From Streptomyces endocoffeicus (lineage in GTDB: Bacteria > Actinomycetota > Actinomycetes > Streptomycetales > Streptomycetaceae), in assembly GCF_016741935.1 (NCBI RefSeq), contig NZ_JAERRG010000001.1, forward strand, positions 434,001 through 498,000: a stretch of DNA of 64,000 bases. Reading direction: 5' to 3'. Shown here piece by piece: positions 54,161 through 61,587 of the stretch (within the stretch, counting starts at the first letter, position 1; every line of letters begins with the position of its first letter). The notes beneath the pieces were generated by a model that was not told the DNA's origin, searched no databases, and was given only the letters and a program-made list of their open reading frames with translations. Position numbers and translations under genes: made by a program.

Positions 54161-55218
54161 CGCGGCCGCCGCGCTGCCGCGACCGCGTCGGCGGCGACCG
54201 ACTCGTACCGGCGGTCGAAGAGGATTCCCGCGTCGAACTTCTTCTTGCCCGTCTCCTTCGCCAGCAGGTCGACGGTCTTCTGCTGCCGTGCGATGGCCGG
54301 CGTCCAGTCGGCCGGGATGTCCGGATGGCCGTTCTGCTGCACCAGGTACTCACCGTCGGCGCGGGTGAGGCCCTGGTCCTTGACGTAGTAGCCGTCGATC
54401 CACTGCTTCGGGTGCTGGTCGACCCAGACCTCCGACCGCGCCCAGAACCTGATGAACTCCCTGATCGCGGCGGCCTTCTGCGGATCGCTCACGGCATCGG
54501 TCACCGCCCACAGATGTGCGGGGTCGTCACGCAGCCCGTGCTGGATGGTCTTCCCGCCGTCCTTGCCGTATTTCGCGGGGTAACGCTTGATGTTGACGCC
54601 TCCGAGGGGCGCGACGTCCACCTGGCGGCTGCCGAGCGCGGTCGGGTACACATCCCCCGTGCTGGGCAGCTCGACCAGTTGCACATCGTCCTTGGTGAGT
54701 CCCGCCTTGGCCAGGATCCGCAGCACGAGCGCCCCCTGGGCCTGCCCCGGGCTGTAGGCGATCTTCTTGCCGCGCAGGTCGGCCAGGGTGTCGACGTCCG
54801 CCCCGGGAGCGATTCCGAGTTCGTAGACGGGGTGCCGCAACGGGTCCTTGCGGAATTCCGTCGCCACGAGCTTCGTATCGAGACCGGTCCAGTGGGCGTG
54901 TATTGACGGGATCTCCGCCGCCGAGCACAGATCCAGGGAATGTGCGCGGAAGGCCTCGGAGCACTGCGGACCGCCGCTGATATTGGCCCACTTGACCTTG
55001 AAGGGCAGCTTGTCGAGCTGCCCCGAGAGCTTCAGCGCCACCTGAGTATCCGGCGCACCGACCGTAATCGACGTATTCGCCTTCACCTTCTCCGGAATCT
55101 TGACGTGGGCGAGGTTCCTGCTGTCGGCGGCAGTCGGCGAGGTGGTGTTGTCCGCACAGCCGACCAGCAGCGAGGTGCAGGTCAGAGCGGTCAGGATGAG
55201 CGGCGCGAGCCTGGGCAT
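54157..55218 (-). CDS. ssuA: Aliphatic-sulfonate-type ABC transporter solute-binding lipoprotein (SsuA-like)
   Basis: 353 residues from ATG 55218 (GGGA six bases upstream; 55224 and 55248 are in-frame alternatives). Lipoprotein signal LTCTSLLVGC with lipid Cys at about 21. Fold NMT1/SsuA: DLCSAAEIPSIHAHW, LADLRGKKIAYSPGQAQGALV, VAPLGGVNIKRY. First gene of the ssuABC operon. About 217 nt lie between it and the leader peptide, most of that being the 19-bp repeat array. Confidence 0.9.
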   Translation of the reverse strand: MPRLAPLILTALTCTSLLVGCADNTTSPTAADSRNLAHVKIPEKVKANTSITVGAPDTQVALKLSGQLDKLPFKVKWANISGGPQCSEAFRAHSLDLCSAAEIPSIHAHWTGLDTKLVATEFRKDPLRHPVYELGIAPGADVDTLADLRGKKIAYSPGQAQGALVLRILAKAGLTKDDVQLVELPSTGDVYPTALGSRQVDVAPLGGVNIKRYPAKYGKDGGKTIQHGLRDDPAHLWAVTDAVSDPQKAAAIREFIRFWARSEVWVDQHPKQWIDGYYVKDQGLTRADGEYLVQQNGHPDIPADWTPAIARQQKTVDLLAKETGKKKFDAGILFDRRYESVAADAVAAARRPR

Positions 55219-55308
55219 ACACATTCCCGGGTGCAAGGCGTACGGCATCGGAGCGTACGGAAATGAAGTGATGTCGCGTGGGGGAATTCGTCGCGAGTGA
55301 GGGGTGTT

Positions 55309-55443
55309 CGCTGCTGGATTTCAGCTACGCTGCTGGTTTTCAGCTACGCTGCTGGTTTTCAGCTACGCTGCTGGTTTTCAGCTACGCTGCTGGTTTTCAG
55401 CTACGCTGCTGGGTTTCAGCTACGCTGCTGGGTTTCAGCTACA
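55309..55443. repeat. 19-bp tandem repeat array between leader peptide and ssuA
   Basis: Six complete units of CAGCTACGCTGCTGG plus TTTT or GTTT (starts 55322, 55341, 55360, 55379, 55398, 55417), with partial units on both sides. On the transcribed minus strand each unit reads CAGCAGCGTAGCTG followed by AAAAC or AAACC, with CAGC and GCTG able to pair. The first partial unit overlaps the end and stop of the leader peptide (TGTAGCTGA), which suggests that the array grew by duplication of that end. Confidence 0.95.
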
Positions 55444-55509
55444 CAGCGCGACGGTGATGCGCATCAGATCGACAGGGCGCCGCTGCGTGAACCGCGGAGA
55501 GATCGGCAT
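55435..55509 (-). CDS. Leader peptide (sulfur-responsive family), 24 aa
   Basis: ATG 55509 to TGA 55435 on the minus strand. Ends RRPVDLMRITVALCS, the same pattern as the other three leaders. Its last codons (Cys, Ser, stop) form the degenerate first unit of the 19-bp repeat array, so a ribosome stalled at the Cys codon would sit on the edge of the array. Confidence 0.78.
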   Translation of the reverse strand: MPISPRFTQRRPVDLMRITVALCS

Positions 55510-55516
55510 GCCGCTG

Positions 55517-55546
55517 AAGCTACCCACGACGTCAAGAAAGGGTCAA
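55517..55546 (-). promoter_or_regulatory. Promoter of the ssu leader/operon (leaderless architecture)
   Basis: On the minus strand: TTGACC (55546-55541), 18-nt spacer, TAGCTT (55522-55517), then 7 nt and the leader ATG. Confidence 0.65.
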
Positions 55547-55606
55547 GCGCGTGTTCGCGTTTCCGGAAGGCGGCAATGACTACTTCGTACGGCTGCCATG
55601 TTCGCG

Positions 55607-55897
55607 TTACATGGCCCTGGATCGAGTCCCCGCGATGTCCGTTTCGCGGAAGCCGAGGAGGGCTCGTACCGCCTCGATGGTGGCTTCGGCCAGGGAGGGG
55701 TCGCAGCCACCGCGGGCCCGGGCGCTGAGACGGACCGGGGGAACGGCGGGGAGGTCATGGCGTGGCGTGAGGCCATCAGGGTACGGACCGCCGGGAACGG
55801 CGAGCAGGGCGGCGCCGAGCCCGGCGCGGGCCGCGTCCAGGACTCCCGCGAGGACCCCACCACCCGGGAAGCGCTCGAACGGCTCGTCGACCAGTTC
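55607..55897 (-). pseudogene. LysR-type regulator C-terminal remnant
   Basis: A minus-strand frame ending at TAA 55607 reads ELVDEPFERFPGGGVLAGV, then DAARAGLGAALLAVPGG and SLAEATIEAVRALLGFRE. This is the pattern of the last third of a LysR effector domain (AARAGLGAALL, closing helix). A stop codon at 55898-55900 precedes it and no start or helix-turn-helix is present. Weak by-eye similarity; a decayed regulator fragment is the best reading. Confidence 0.45.
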
Positions 55898-55972
55898 TCA
55901 GCGGCGCTGAGCGGCTCACACTCGGCCGGCGTGGTCGCCGCGTGACCGCGGCCGGGGTTCCTCCACCGGCGC

Positions 55973-56002
55973 GCGGCCGGGCCCCGCGGTGGGCCCGGCC
56001 GC
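55973..56002. terminator. Terminator of the right-hand biosynthetic operon
   Basis: Perfect 12-bp stem (55973-55984 with 55991-56002), 6-nt loop, 7 bp after the stop of the epimerase gene on the minus strand. Confidence 0.8.
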
Positions 56003-56008
56003 ACCCGG

Positions 56009-56929
56009 TCAGTCGGTGGCCAGTCGGGTCCGCCAGCTGGGTATCGAGGGCTTCCAGTCGAGCGCCTGCCGGATGCGGTCGTTGGAGGCGCCGCGCATGG
56101 CGGTCAGCTGGTGGGCGGTGAGCCAGCCCAGCAGCCGCTCGGCCAGTGGCGTCGGCACCGTACGGGGCGGGGGTGCTCCGAGCAGTCGGGCGTATTCGGG
56201 CAGCCAGACCGCGGCCTCCGCCGGGTCGTCGTCGGCCACGTTGAACACGCCGTCGGTGTCCGCCTCGACGGCACGGACCGCGGCCCGTGCGGCGTCCTCG
56301 ACATGGAGGAACGAGGTGACGCCGGTGGCGGGCTCGGGCAGGGGCAGCCTGCCGCGCGCCACCGCGCCGCGGATCGCACCGCCGTGGTGGTAGAGGGTGC
56401 CCGGCCCGTACAGGGTCCCGTAGCGCAGGACGATCCCGGAGAGGTTCGCGGCGCCCAGCACCCGGCGCTCCAGTTCGGTGACCGTCTGGGCGGTGAGCGC
56501 CCAGCCCGGATCCGGTGCGTCGACATGGAGCGGCGCGTCCTCGGTGAGCACCGGCCCGCCGCGGGGGGCCGTGGCGAACGCGATGCTCTGCGCCACCATC
56601 CGTCGCGCTCCGGCCGCCTCAGCCGCCGCGATCAGATGTGCGGTGCCCTCGGTGCGCAGCAGGGCGGTGCGCTCCAGGCCCTCCGCGGTGGATCCGCGCA
56701 GCGCGGTCAGCTGATGCACCACCACCTCGGGCCGGGCCGAGAGCACCGCCGCGCGCACCGCCTCGGCGTCCAGCGCGTCGGCCACCACGACGCCGTCCAG
56801 GCCCGGCCCGGCCGCGCCGGACGGCTCCCGTACCAGCGCGGTCACATGGTGGCCGCGGGCGCTGAGCAGCGGGACCAGCGCCCGGCCGATCACCCCGGTG
56901 GCTCCGGCGACGAGGACCCGTGCCGTCAT
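56009..56929 (-). CDS. NAD-dependent epimerase/dehydratase family protein (extended SDR)
   Basis: 306 residues from ATG 56929, overlapping the upstream stop by 4 bp. Rossmann motif VLVAGATGVIGRALVPLL; an acidic residue for NADP discrimination is not clear. LRYGTLYGPGTLYHHGG replaces the YxxxK segment; the usual catalytic Tyr-x-x-x-Lys is not evident, as in atypical extended SDRs. C-terminal W-rich end. Last gene of the operon, likely a reductase or dehydratase in the pathway. Confidence 0.85.
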   Translation of the reverse strand: MTARVLVAGATGVIGRALVPLLSARGHHVTALVREPSGAAGPGLDGVVVADALDAEAVRAAVLSARPEVVVHQLTALRGSTAEGLERTALLRTEGTAHLIAAAEAAGARRMVAQSIAFATAPRGGPVLTEDAPLHVDAPDPGWALTAQTVTELERRVLGAANLSGIVLRYGTLYGPGTLYHHGGAIRGAVARGRLPLPEPATGVTSFLHVEDAARAAVRAVEADTDGVFNVADDDPAEAAVWLPEYARLLGAPPPRTVPTPLAERLLGWLTAHQLTAMRGASNDRIRQALDWKPSIPSWRTRLATD

Positions 56930-57465
56930 GCCGCGCCTCCCTCGGCCCGCATCAGCAGGCGGCACGCGGGATCGCCGTCCCGCAGACACGCGGTGGCGCA
57001 GTTGCGGGTGAGTTCGACGCCGAGCCCCTCCGACCAGCCGGCGTGGATGTCGGTGCACGGGCACTCGTAGCCGTCGAGCGAACCGGCCATCCGGACCATG
57101 GTCACGGCGAAGTTCTGCCGCATGGTCAGCTCGATATCGCCGTCCGGGAGCACCGCGGTCCCGCCGTCACGCAACTCGTTCGGGAACATCCACTCGGAGC
57201 AGGCGTCATACCGGCGGCGGAGTTCCTCGAGGTCGGCGGCCGGCTTTCCGCCGAACTGACGGCGGATCCGCTTGCCCACCTGGACGGCCACATACCGCAG
57301 CGCCTCGGCGTTGATCTCATTCGCCACGTCGTGTCCGAACCTCTTCGCCACGCCCTGGTACCAGCGCGCGTCGTGCAGCCACCACTGCCGGTACACGTCC
57401 ATGGTCCTCGGACGGGGGCTCGTGCCGGGGCTCGTGCCGGGGCTCGTATGGTCGAGCGCGGTCAT
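56926..57465 (-). CDS. L-2-amino-thiazoline-4-carboxylate hydrolase-like, Cys-rich protein
   Basis: 179 residues from ATG 57465. N-terminal SPGTSPGTSP repeat (DNA repeat near 57421-57450), then YRQWWLHDARWYQGVAKRFG and a C-terminal Cys cluster: YECPCTDIHAGWSEGLG, LTRNCATACLRDGDPACRL. The layout resembles the ATC hydrolase/DUF6125-type family often found in biosynthetic clusters. Six Cys residues suggest a metal or cluster site. Function in this pathway unknown. Coupled on both sides by 4-bp overlaps. Confidence 0.65.
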   Translation of the reverse strand: MTALDHTSPGTSPGTSPRPRTMDVYRQWWLHDARWYQGVAKRFGHDVANEINAEALRYVAVQVGKRIRRQFGGKPAADLEELRRRYDACSEWMFPNELRDGGTAVLPDGDIELTMRQNFAVTMVRMAGSLDGYECPCTDIHAGWSEGLGVELTRNCATACLRDGDPACRLLMRAEGGAA

Positions 57466-59177
57466 CGCACCTTCCCGTCCAGCTCGCCGTCGGCCACCCG
57501 GGCCCGGAACCGTTCGCGCATCTCCCGCTTGAGCACCTTGCCGGTGGCTCCCTTCACCACCTCGCTCGCGTCCATCCGGAGCGCTCCGGTCAGTTGCGGA
57601 AAACCCTCGGCGGCCAGCACCCGGTTGACGTCGGCCGTCCATCGGGCGTCGTCGCTGTCCGCCCGCGCCGGGTCCCCCGCGTCCGCCGCGTCCGCGCGCA
57701 CCTGCAGCAGGGCGTAGGCGTCGGCGGTCCCGTCGCCGTCCCAGTCCGCGCGTACGCCCTCGGGCGCGACCGCCACCACCGTGCAGTCCTCGAGCTCGGG
57801 CAGCTCGCGCAGCAGCAACTCCTCGGTGCGGGTGCTGAACACGATGCCCGCGGGGGTGCGGATCGCGTCCGGCGCGCGGTCCAGGTGGTAGAAGTTTCCC
57901 TCCTCGTCCCGATAGGACAGATCGCCGGTGAGCCAGTAGCCACCGAGCCGCAGCCGGTGGAAGGTCAGCGAGTCGTTCCAGTACCCGGGGGTGAGCGTGG
58001 GTGAGCGCACGCCGAGGCGGCCGATCTCGCCGGGCGGCAGCGGTGTGCCGTCCTCGGAGAGCACCGCCGCCTCGGCGAAGCTCATCGGTTTACCGACGCA
58101 GCGGGAGAACGACGACTTGCCGGGCCGGTGTCCGTTGTGGAAGAGCGAGTAGCCGGTCTCGGAGGAGCCGAGTCCGTCGGTGAAGACGGATCCGGTGATC
58201 CGGCGCCGCTTCAGATCCTGGCCGACCGTCTCATGGCTGCCCTGCTCGATCAGCGCCCTGATATGGGTCTCGTGCGCCGCGTCCCCGGTACTGTACCACG
58301 CCTCCACGCTGGACAGATCGCGCACCGAGAGATCCTGGGCCGCCATCTCCCCGTAGGTTCCGGCGAACGCGAACACCGTGGTGGGGCGGAACGACTCCAT
58401 GGCGTCCAGGACGTCGATCCCCCGCTGGCTGGACAGCATGCGGACGGGCGAGCGCAGCAGGAAGCCGAACAGCATGACCGAGATGGCGGCGTTGTGCGAG
58501 CCGGGCAGCGCCACCAGCAGCCTGCCCATCGCGGAGCCGACCGACAGCTTCAGCCGGTGCAACTGCGCGTACAGCAGGGTTTCGTGGGTGTGCGGTACGG
58601 CCTTGGGCATACCGGTGGTGCCCGAGGAGTGGGAGATGATGATCGGGTCGGTGGCGTGGTGGGCGTACGGGTAGGCCGCGGGGAGGGGCTCGCGGTTCTC
58701 CGCGCGGATGTCGGCCGCCGTGACGCAGAAGCCGAGGCCCAGTTCGGCCCGGTCGCGGGCCAGGACCTCGTGGTGGGCCTGGTCGGTGATGGCGCCGACC
58801 GCGCCCTGGCGCCGTACGTATTCGCGGGCGATCTCCGGGCGGAGGTTGCCGTTGACGAAGGAGGGGATCGCGCCGAGGGAGGTGAGGGCGAGGAAGTTGA
58901 TGGCGAACTCGGTGCTGGACCAGGTCTGGATCGCCACCGGGTCGCGGGGCCCGACACCCTGTGCGTGGTACCAGCTCGCGTAGATCTCCACGGCCTCGTG
59001 CAGCTCTCCCAGGGTCAGTACCCCGGGGTGGCCGCCGTCCGGGGCCTGCCAGGTGGCGTCGGTCCACAGGACCTGCTCGTCGAACGATCTGCCGTACGCC
59101 TTCAGCCGGTGGATCACATTCCCGGCCCCCAGGGCGGCGTCCTCGCTGATCCGCGCGCGTTCCTGTTTGGTGATCAT
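57462..59177 (-). CDS. Adenylate-forming acyl/aryl-CoA synthetase or ligase (1)
   Basis: 571 residues, ANL superfamily: ATP-binding P-loop IISHSSGTTGMPKAVPHTH, YGEMAAQD, the A5-type motif TDGLGSSETGYSLF, YWLTGDLSYRDEEGNFY with the ribose Asp, and C-terminal KVLKREMRER with the catalytic Lys. Activates a carboxylic acid as acyl-AMP, probably for loading on one of the two ACPs upstream, or for release of the product. The C-terminal domain carries an insertion with an Asp-rich loop (WDGDGTADAY). Confidence 0.9.
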   Translation of the reverse strand: MITKQERARISEDAALGAGNVIHRLKAYGRSFDEQVLWTDATWQAPDGGHPGVLTLGELHEAVEIYASWYHAQGVGPRDPVAIQTWSSTEFAINFLALTSLGAIPSFVNGNLRPEIAREYVRRQGAVGAITDQAHHEVLARDRAELGLGFCVTAADIRAENREPLPAAYPYAHHATDPIIISHSSGTTGMPKAVPHTHETLLYAQLHRLKLSVGSAMGRLLVALPGSHNAAISVMLFGFLLRSPVRMLSSQRGIDVLDAMESFRPTTVFAFAGTYGEMAAQDLSVRDLSSVEAWYSTGDAAHETHIRALIEQGSHETVGQDLKRRRITGSVFTDGLGSSETGYSLFHNGHRPGKSSFSRCVGKPMSFAEAAVLSEDGTPLPPGEIGRLGVRSPTLTPGYWNDSLTFHRLRLGGYWLTGDLSYRDEEGNFYHLDRAPDAIRTPAGIVFSTRTEELLLRELPELEDCTVVAVAPEGVRADWDGDGTADAYALLQVRADAADAGDPARADSDDARWTADVNRVLAAEGFPQLTGALRMDASEVVKGATGKVLKREMRERFRARVADGELDGKVR

Positions 59178-59776
59178 GGTGTGGTTCCTTGGATTCGGGC
59201 GGCCAGCTCGACCAGGCCGCGAAGGGTGCCGTACTCCCCCGAGGGGGCGGGCGGGATGTCGGACGGCGGGCGCGGGAGCGGATCGTCCCGGTCCAGCACG
59301 ATGGCCACGGCCAGGTCCGCGGCGGGTGGGCCGGTACGGAGCTCGCGGTGCGCCGCCGTGGTGCGCTCGGTGCCGGTCAGCTCGACCCCGATGAGCACGA
59401 CGCGGTCCAGCTCCTCGTCCTCCAGCAGCAGTTCCGCGGCGGCCAGCAGCTCATCGGCCGGGTCCGCCACGGTGGACAGGCAGAGCAGCGGCCCGGTGAT
59501 GGCGAACTCGCGGCTGAGCTGGCCCAGGACCGCGTTCGCGGTGGACTGCATGAACAGCAGCGGATTGTGCACCTGCCCGGCCACGAGCAGACGGCTGCCG
59601 AGGTCGAGGGTGGCGGCGTCCCCCATCGTGCTGGCCAGGACCATGGCGGTCCGGGCGCCGTCGCCCGGCCGGGCGGTCAGGCATCGCTCGACGGCCTGGT
59701 ACACCATCGGGTTGAAGGCGGACTCCACGAAACCGGCGACCGGCGGCGCGGAGGGTCCGGACATCGCGGCGATCAT
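59174..59776 (-). CDS. Beta-ketoacyl synthase-like chain-length-factor protein (ketoacyl-synt_2 type)
   Basis: 200 residues from ATG 59776. Contains half-KS features (MVLASTMGDAATLDLGSRLL, HNPLLFMQSTANAVLGQLSRE, DRVVLIGVELTG) without active-site Cys. Matches the short N-terminal ketoacyl-synthase family (as ApeC in aryl polyene clusters), which pairs with a full KS to set chain length. Start and stop overlap both neighbours by 4 bp, so a heterodimer with the next upstream KS is likely. Confidence 0.75.
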   Translation of the reverse strand: MIAAMSGPSAPPVAGFVESAFNPMVYQAVERCLTARPGDGARTAMVLASTMGDAATLDLGSRLLVAGQVHNPLLFMQSTANAVLGQLSREFAITGPLLCLSTVADPADELLAAAELLLEDEELDRVVLIGVELTGTERTTAAHRELRTGPPAADLAVAIVLDRDDPLPRPPSDIPPAPSGEYGTLRGLVELAARIQGTTP

Positions 59777-60993
59777 GCTCGCTCCAGTACCAGCGCGGTG
59801 TTGGCACCGCCGAACGCGGCGTTGACGGTGAGGGCACGCCGGAGCTCGGCCTTGTGGGGGCGGTTGGGCACATAGTCGAGATCGCAGTGCGGATCCGGTT
59901 CGGTGAACCCGGCGGTGGGCGGCAGCACCCCGTCCCGCAGCGCGAGCAGGGTGATCACGAGCTCCACGACTCCGGACGCCTCCAGCAGATGTCCCGTGGT
60001 GCTCTTCGTCGAGCTCACCGGCGTCCGGGCGGCCGCCGCGCCGAAGAGTGTGCGCAGACCCCGCGTCTCGGCGGGGTCGTTGTACCGGGTGGCGGTGCCA
60101 TGCGCGTTCACATAGTCGATCCGCGGGCCGCCCGCACGCCGCAGCGCCCGGCCGGCGGCCATGACCAGCCCGGCACCCTCCGGATGGGGCCGGGCGACGT
60201 GGTGGGCGTCGCCGGCGGCGCCCCAGCCGGTCAGCGCGCCGAGCGCACGCGCTCCCCGGCGCCGGGCGCTCTCGGCGGATTCGAGCACCACGGCGGCGGC
60301 TCCGTCCCCGAGCAGCAGACCGCTGCGGTCGGCGCAGAACGGACGCACCATCCCGTCCCGGGAAAGGGCGAACCCCGAGTCGAACTTGGCCAGGTTCTCC
60401 TCCTCCACCAGATACGCCCCGGCGCAGATCGCCGTGTCGGCCCGGCCGGAGGCGATGAGCCGGCAGGCGTGTGTGATCGCGGTGGCCGAGGCGACGCACG
60501 CGCTGGTGAACGCCTGCCGGGGGCCGCGCACGCCGAGGGTGTCCGCGAGGGTCTCGGCCTGCCATGCGGGCACGGTCTCCGCGGCCCCGCCGAAGCCCAC
60601 CGCGCCGGGAGAACCGGGTGAGCCGGGAGCGCCGGATGAGCCGGGTGAGCCGGAAAACCCGGGTGCGCCGGGTGCGCCGGGCGCGTCCGCGGCGCGCCAG
60701 AAGCGGGTCAGGCCGGTGAAGTCGCCCGCGGTCCCCACCAGGACGGCGGCCCCGGCACCCGTCGGCAGCCCGGCCATGGCGACCGCCGCCCCGCCGACTT
60801 CGGCCAGCACCTCCCGCAGCGGGGCGGCCGGGCCGCCGGTGGCGGCCAGGCCCGTTCGGTACGGGCCGGTGTCGAAGCGGGTGATCGGCGCGAAGGCGGG
60901 CCGCCCGTCGAACACGCCCTCCCGCACGGCGTCCGCCCCGGTGCCGAAGGCCGTGCGCACCCCGAATCCGGTCAGCAGCACCTCACGGTCCAT
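59773..60993 (-). CDS. Beta-ketoacyl-ACP synthase (FabF-like)
   Basis: 406 residues. Active-site Cys in FTSACVASATAITHA, catalytic His in YVNAHGTATRYNDPAET, the Lys/His block STKSTTGHLLEASG, and C-terminal NAAFGGANTALVLE. Between about 105 and 137 there is a collagen-like Gly-x-x tract (PGAPGAPGFSGSPGSSGAPG) in place of a structured loop, from GC-rich 9-bp DNA repeats near 60600-60690. Elongating KS of this cluster. Confidence 0.9.
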   Translation of the reverse strand: MDREVLLTGFGVRTAFGTGADAVREGVFDGRPAFAPITRFDTGPYRTGLAATGGPAAPLREVLAEVGGAAVAMAGLPTGAGAAVLVGTAGDFTGLTRFWRAADAPGAPGAPGFSGSPGSSGAPGSPGSPGAVGFGGAAETVPAWQAETLADTLGVRGPRQAFTSACVASATAITHACRLIASGRADTAICAGAYLVEEENLAKFDSGFALSRDGMVRPFCADRSGLLLGDGAAAVVLESAESARRRGARALGALTGWGAAGDAHHVARPHPEGAGLVMAAGRALRRAGGPRIDYVNAHGTATRYNDPAETRGLRTLFGAAAARTPVSSTKSTTGHLLEASGVVELVITLLALRDGVLPPTAGFTEPDPHCDLDYVPNRPHKAELRRALTVNAAFGGANTALVLERA

Positions 60994-61246
60994 GAACGCC
61001 CACCAGGTAGTCGGTGATCCGGCGGATCGAGGTGAATTCGGCGAGGAAGGCGTCGGCCGGCTCGATCTCCAGGCCGTAGCGCAGCTCCAGTTGGTGCAGG
61101 AACCACACCAGCCCCAGTGAGTCCAGGGCGAGTTCGGCGTCGTCGTCCAGGCCGGGCGGCAGATCGGCGAAAATCTTGGGGTCGGACAGCAGCTCCCGGA
61201 CGGCGTCGGTGGTGATCCTCGGCCGGGCTTCGGATTCCGCGGTCAT
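60983..61246 (-). CDS. Acyl carrier protein (1)
   Basis: 87 residues, four-helix carrier protein. The pantetheine Ser is in LALDSLGLVWF. Acidic helix II continues HQLELRYGLEIEP. Overlaps the KS start by 11 bp and the other ACP stop by 4 bp, so the two carriers and the KS are translated together. Confidence 0.92.
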   Translation of the reverse strand: MTAESEARPRITTDAVRELLSDPKIFADLPPGLDDDAELALDSLGLVWFLHQLELRYGLEIEPADAFLAEFTSIRRITDYLVGVHGP

Positions 61247-61521
61247 GCCGTGGCGCCCCGCTCCACCACATCGTTGATCAGGTCGCCCAGGTTCATCGCG
61301 CCGGCCTGCTCGATGTCGCTGTCGGGGAACTTCACATCGAACCGGCGCTCCAGGCGGAGGAGCAGCTCGATCAGGCCCAGTGAGTCGATGTCGATCCCAC
61401 CGGTGCCCATGGGGCTGTCATCGCTGATCTCGTCCGCGGCGAGCGGATGGTTCATCTCCTCGCTGATCGTGCTGAGCACGAAATCGCGGATCTCCTTCTG
61501 CAGGGCCGTCTGCGTCTCCAT
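61243..61521 (-). CDS. Acyl carrier protein (2)
   Basis: 92 residues from ATG 61521 (AAAGG nine bases upstream; a TTG three codons earlier is less likely). Pantetheine Ser in GIDIDSLGLIELLLRLERRF. The longer N-terminal helix and sequence differ from ACP (1), so the pair probably serve different steps, for instance starter and extender carriage. Confidence 0.92.
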   Translation of the reverse strand: METQTALQKEIRDFVLSTISEEMNHPLAADEISDDSPMGTGGIDIDSLGLIELLLRLERRFDVKFPDSDIEQAGAMNLGDLINDVVERGATA

Positions 61522-61587
61522 GGTGCGCAACCTTTCTGTGCCACGGGGGGTCGATGCGGGGTGGTCGGCAAGGGGCGGTCAGCCGGG

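Noticed and set aside
55309..55443. Possible CRISPR array
   Set aside because: Repeats are contiguous 19-bp units without unique spacers, and no cas genes are present.
55297..55728. ORFs reading through the 19-bp array as repetitive peptides (FSYAAGFQLRCW type)
   Set aside because: The unit length is not a multiple of three, so all frames give repeats; there is no ribosome site and the opposite strand holds the real leader.
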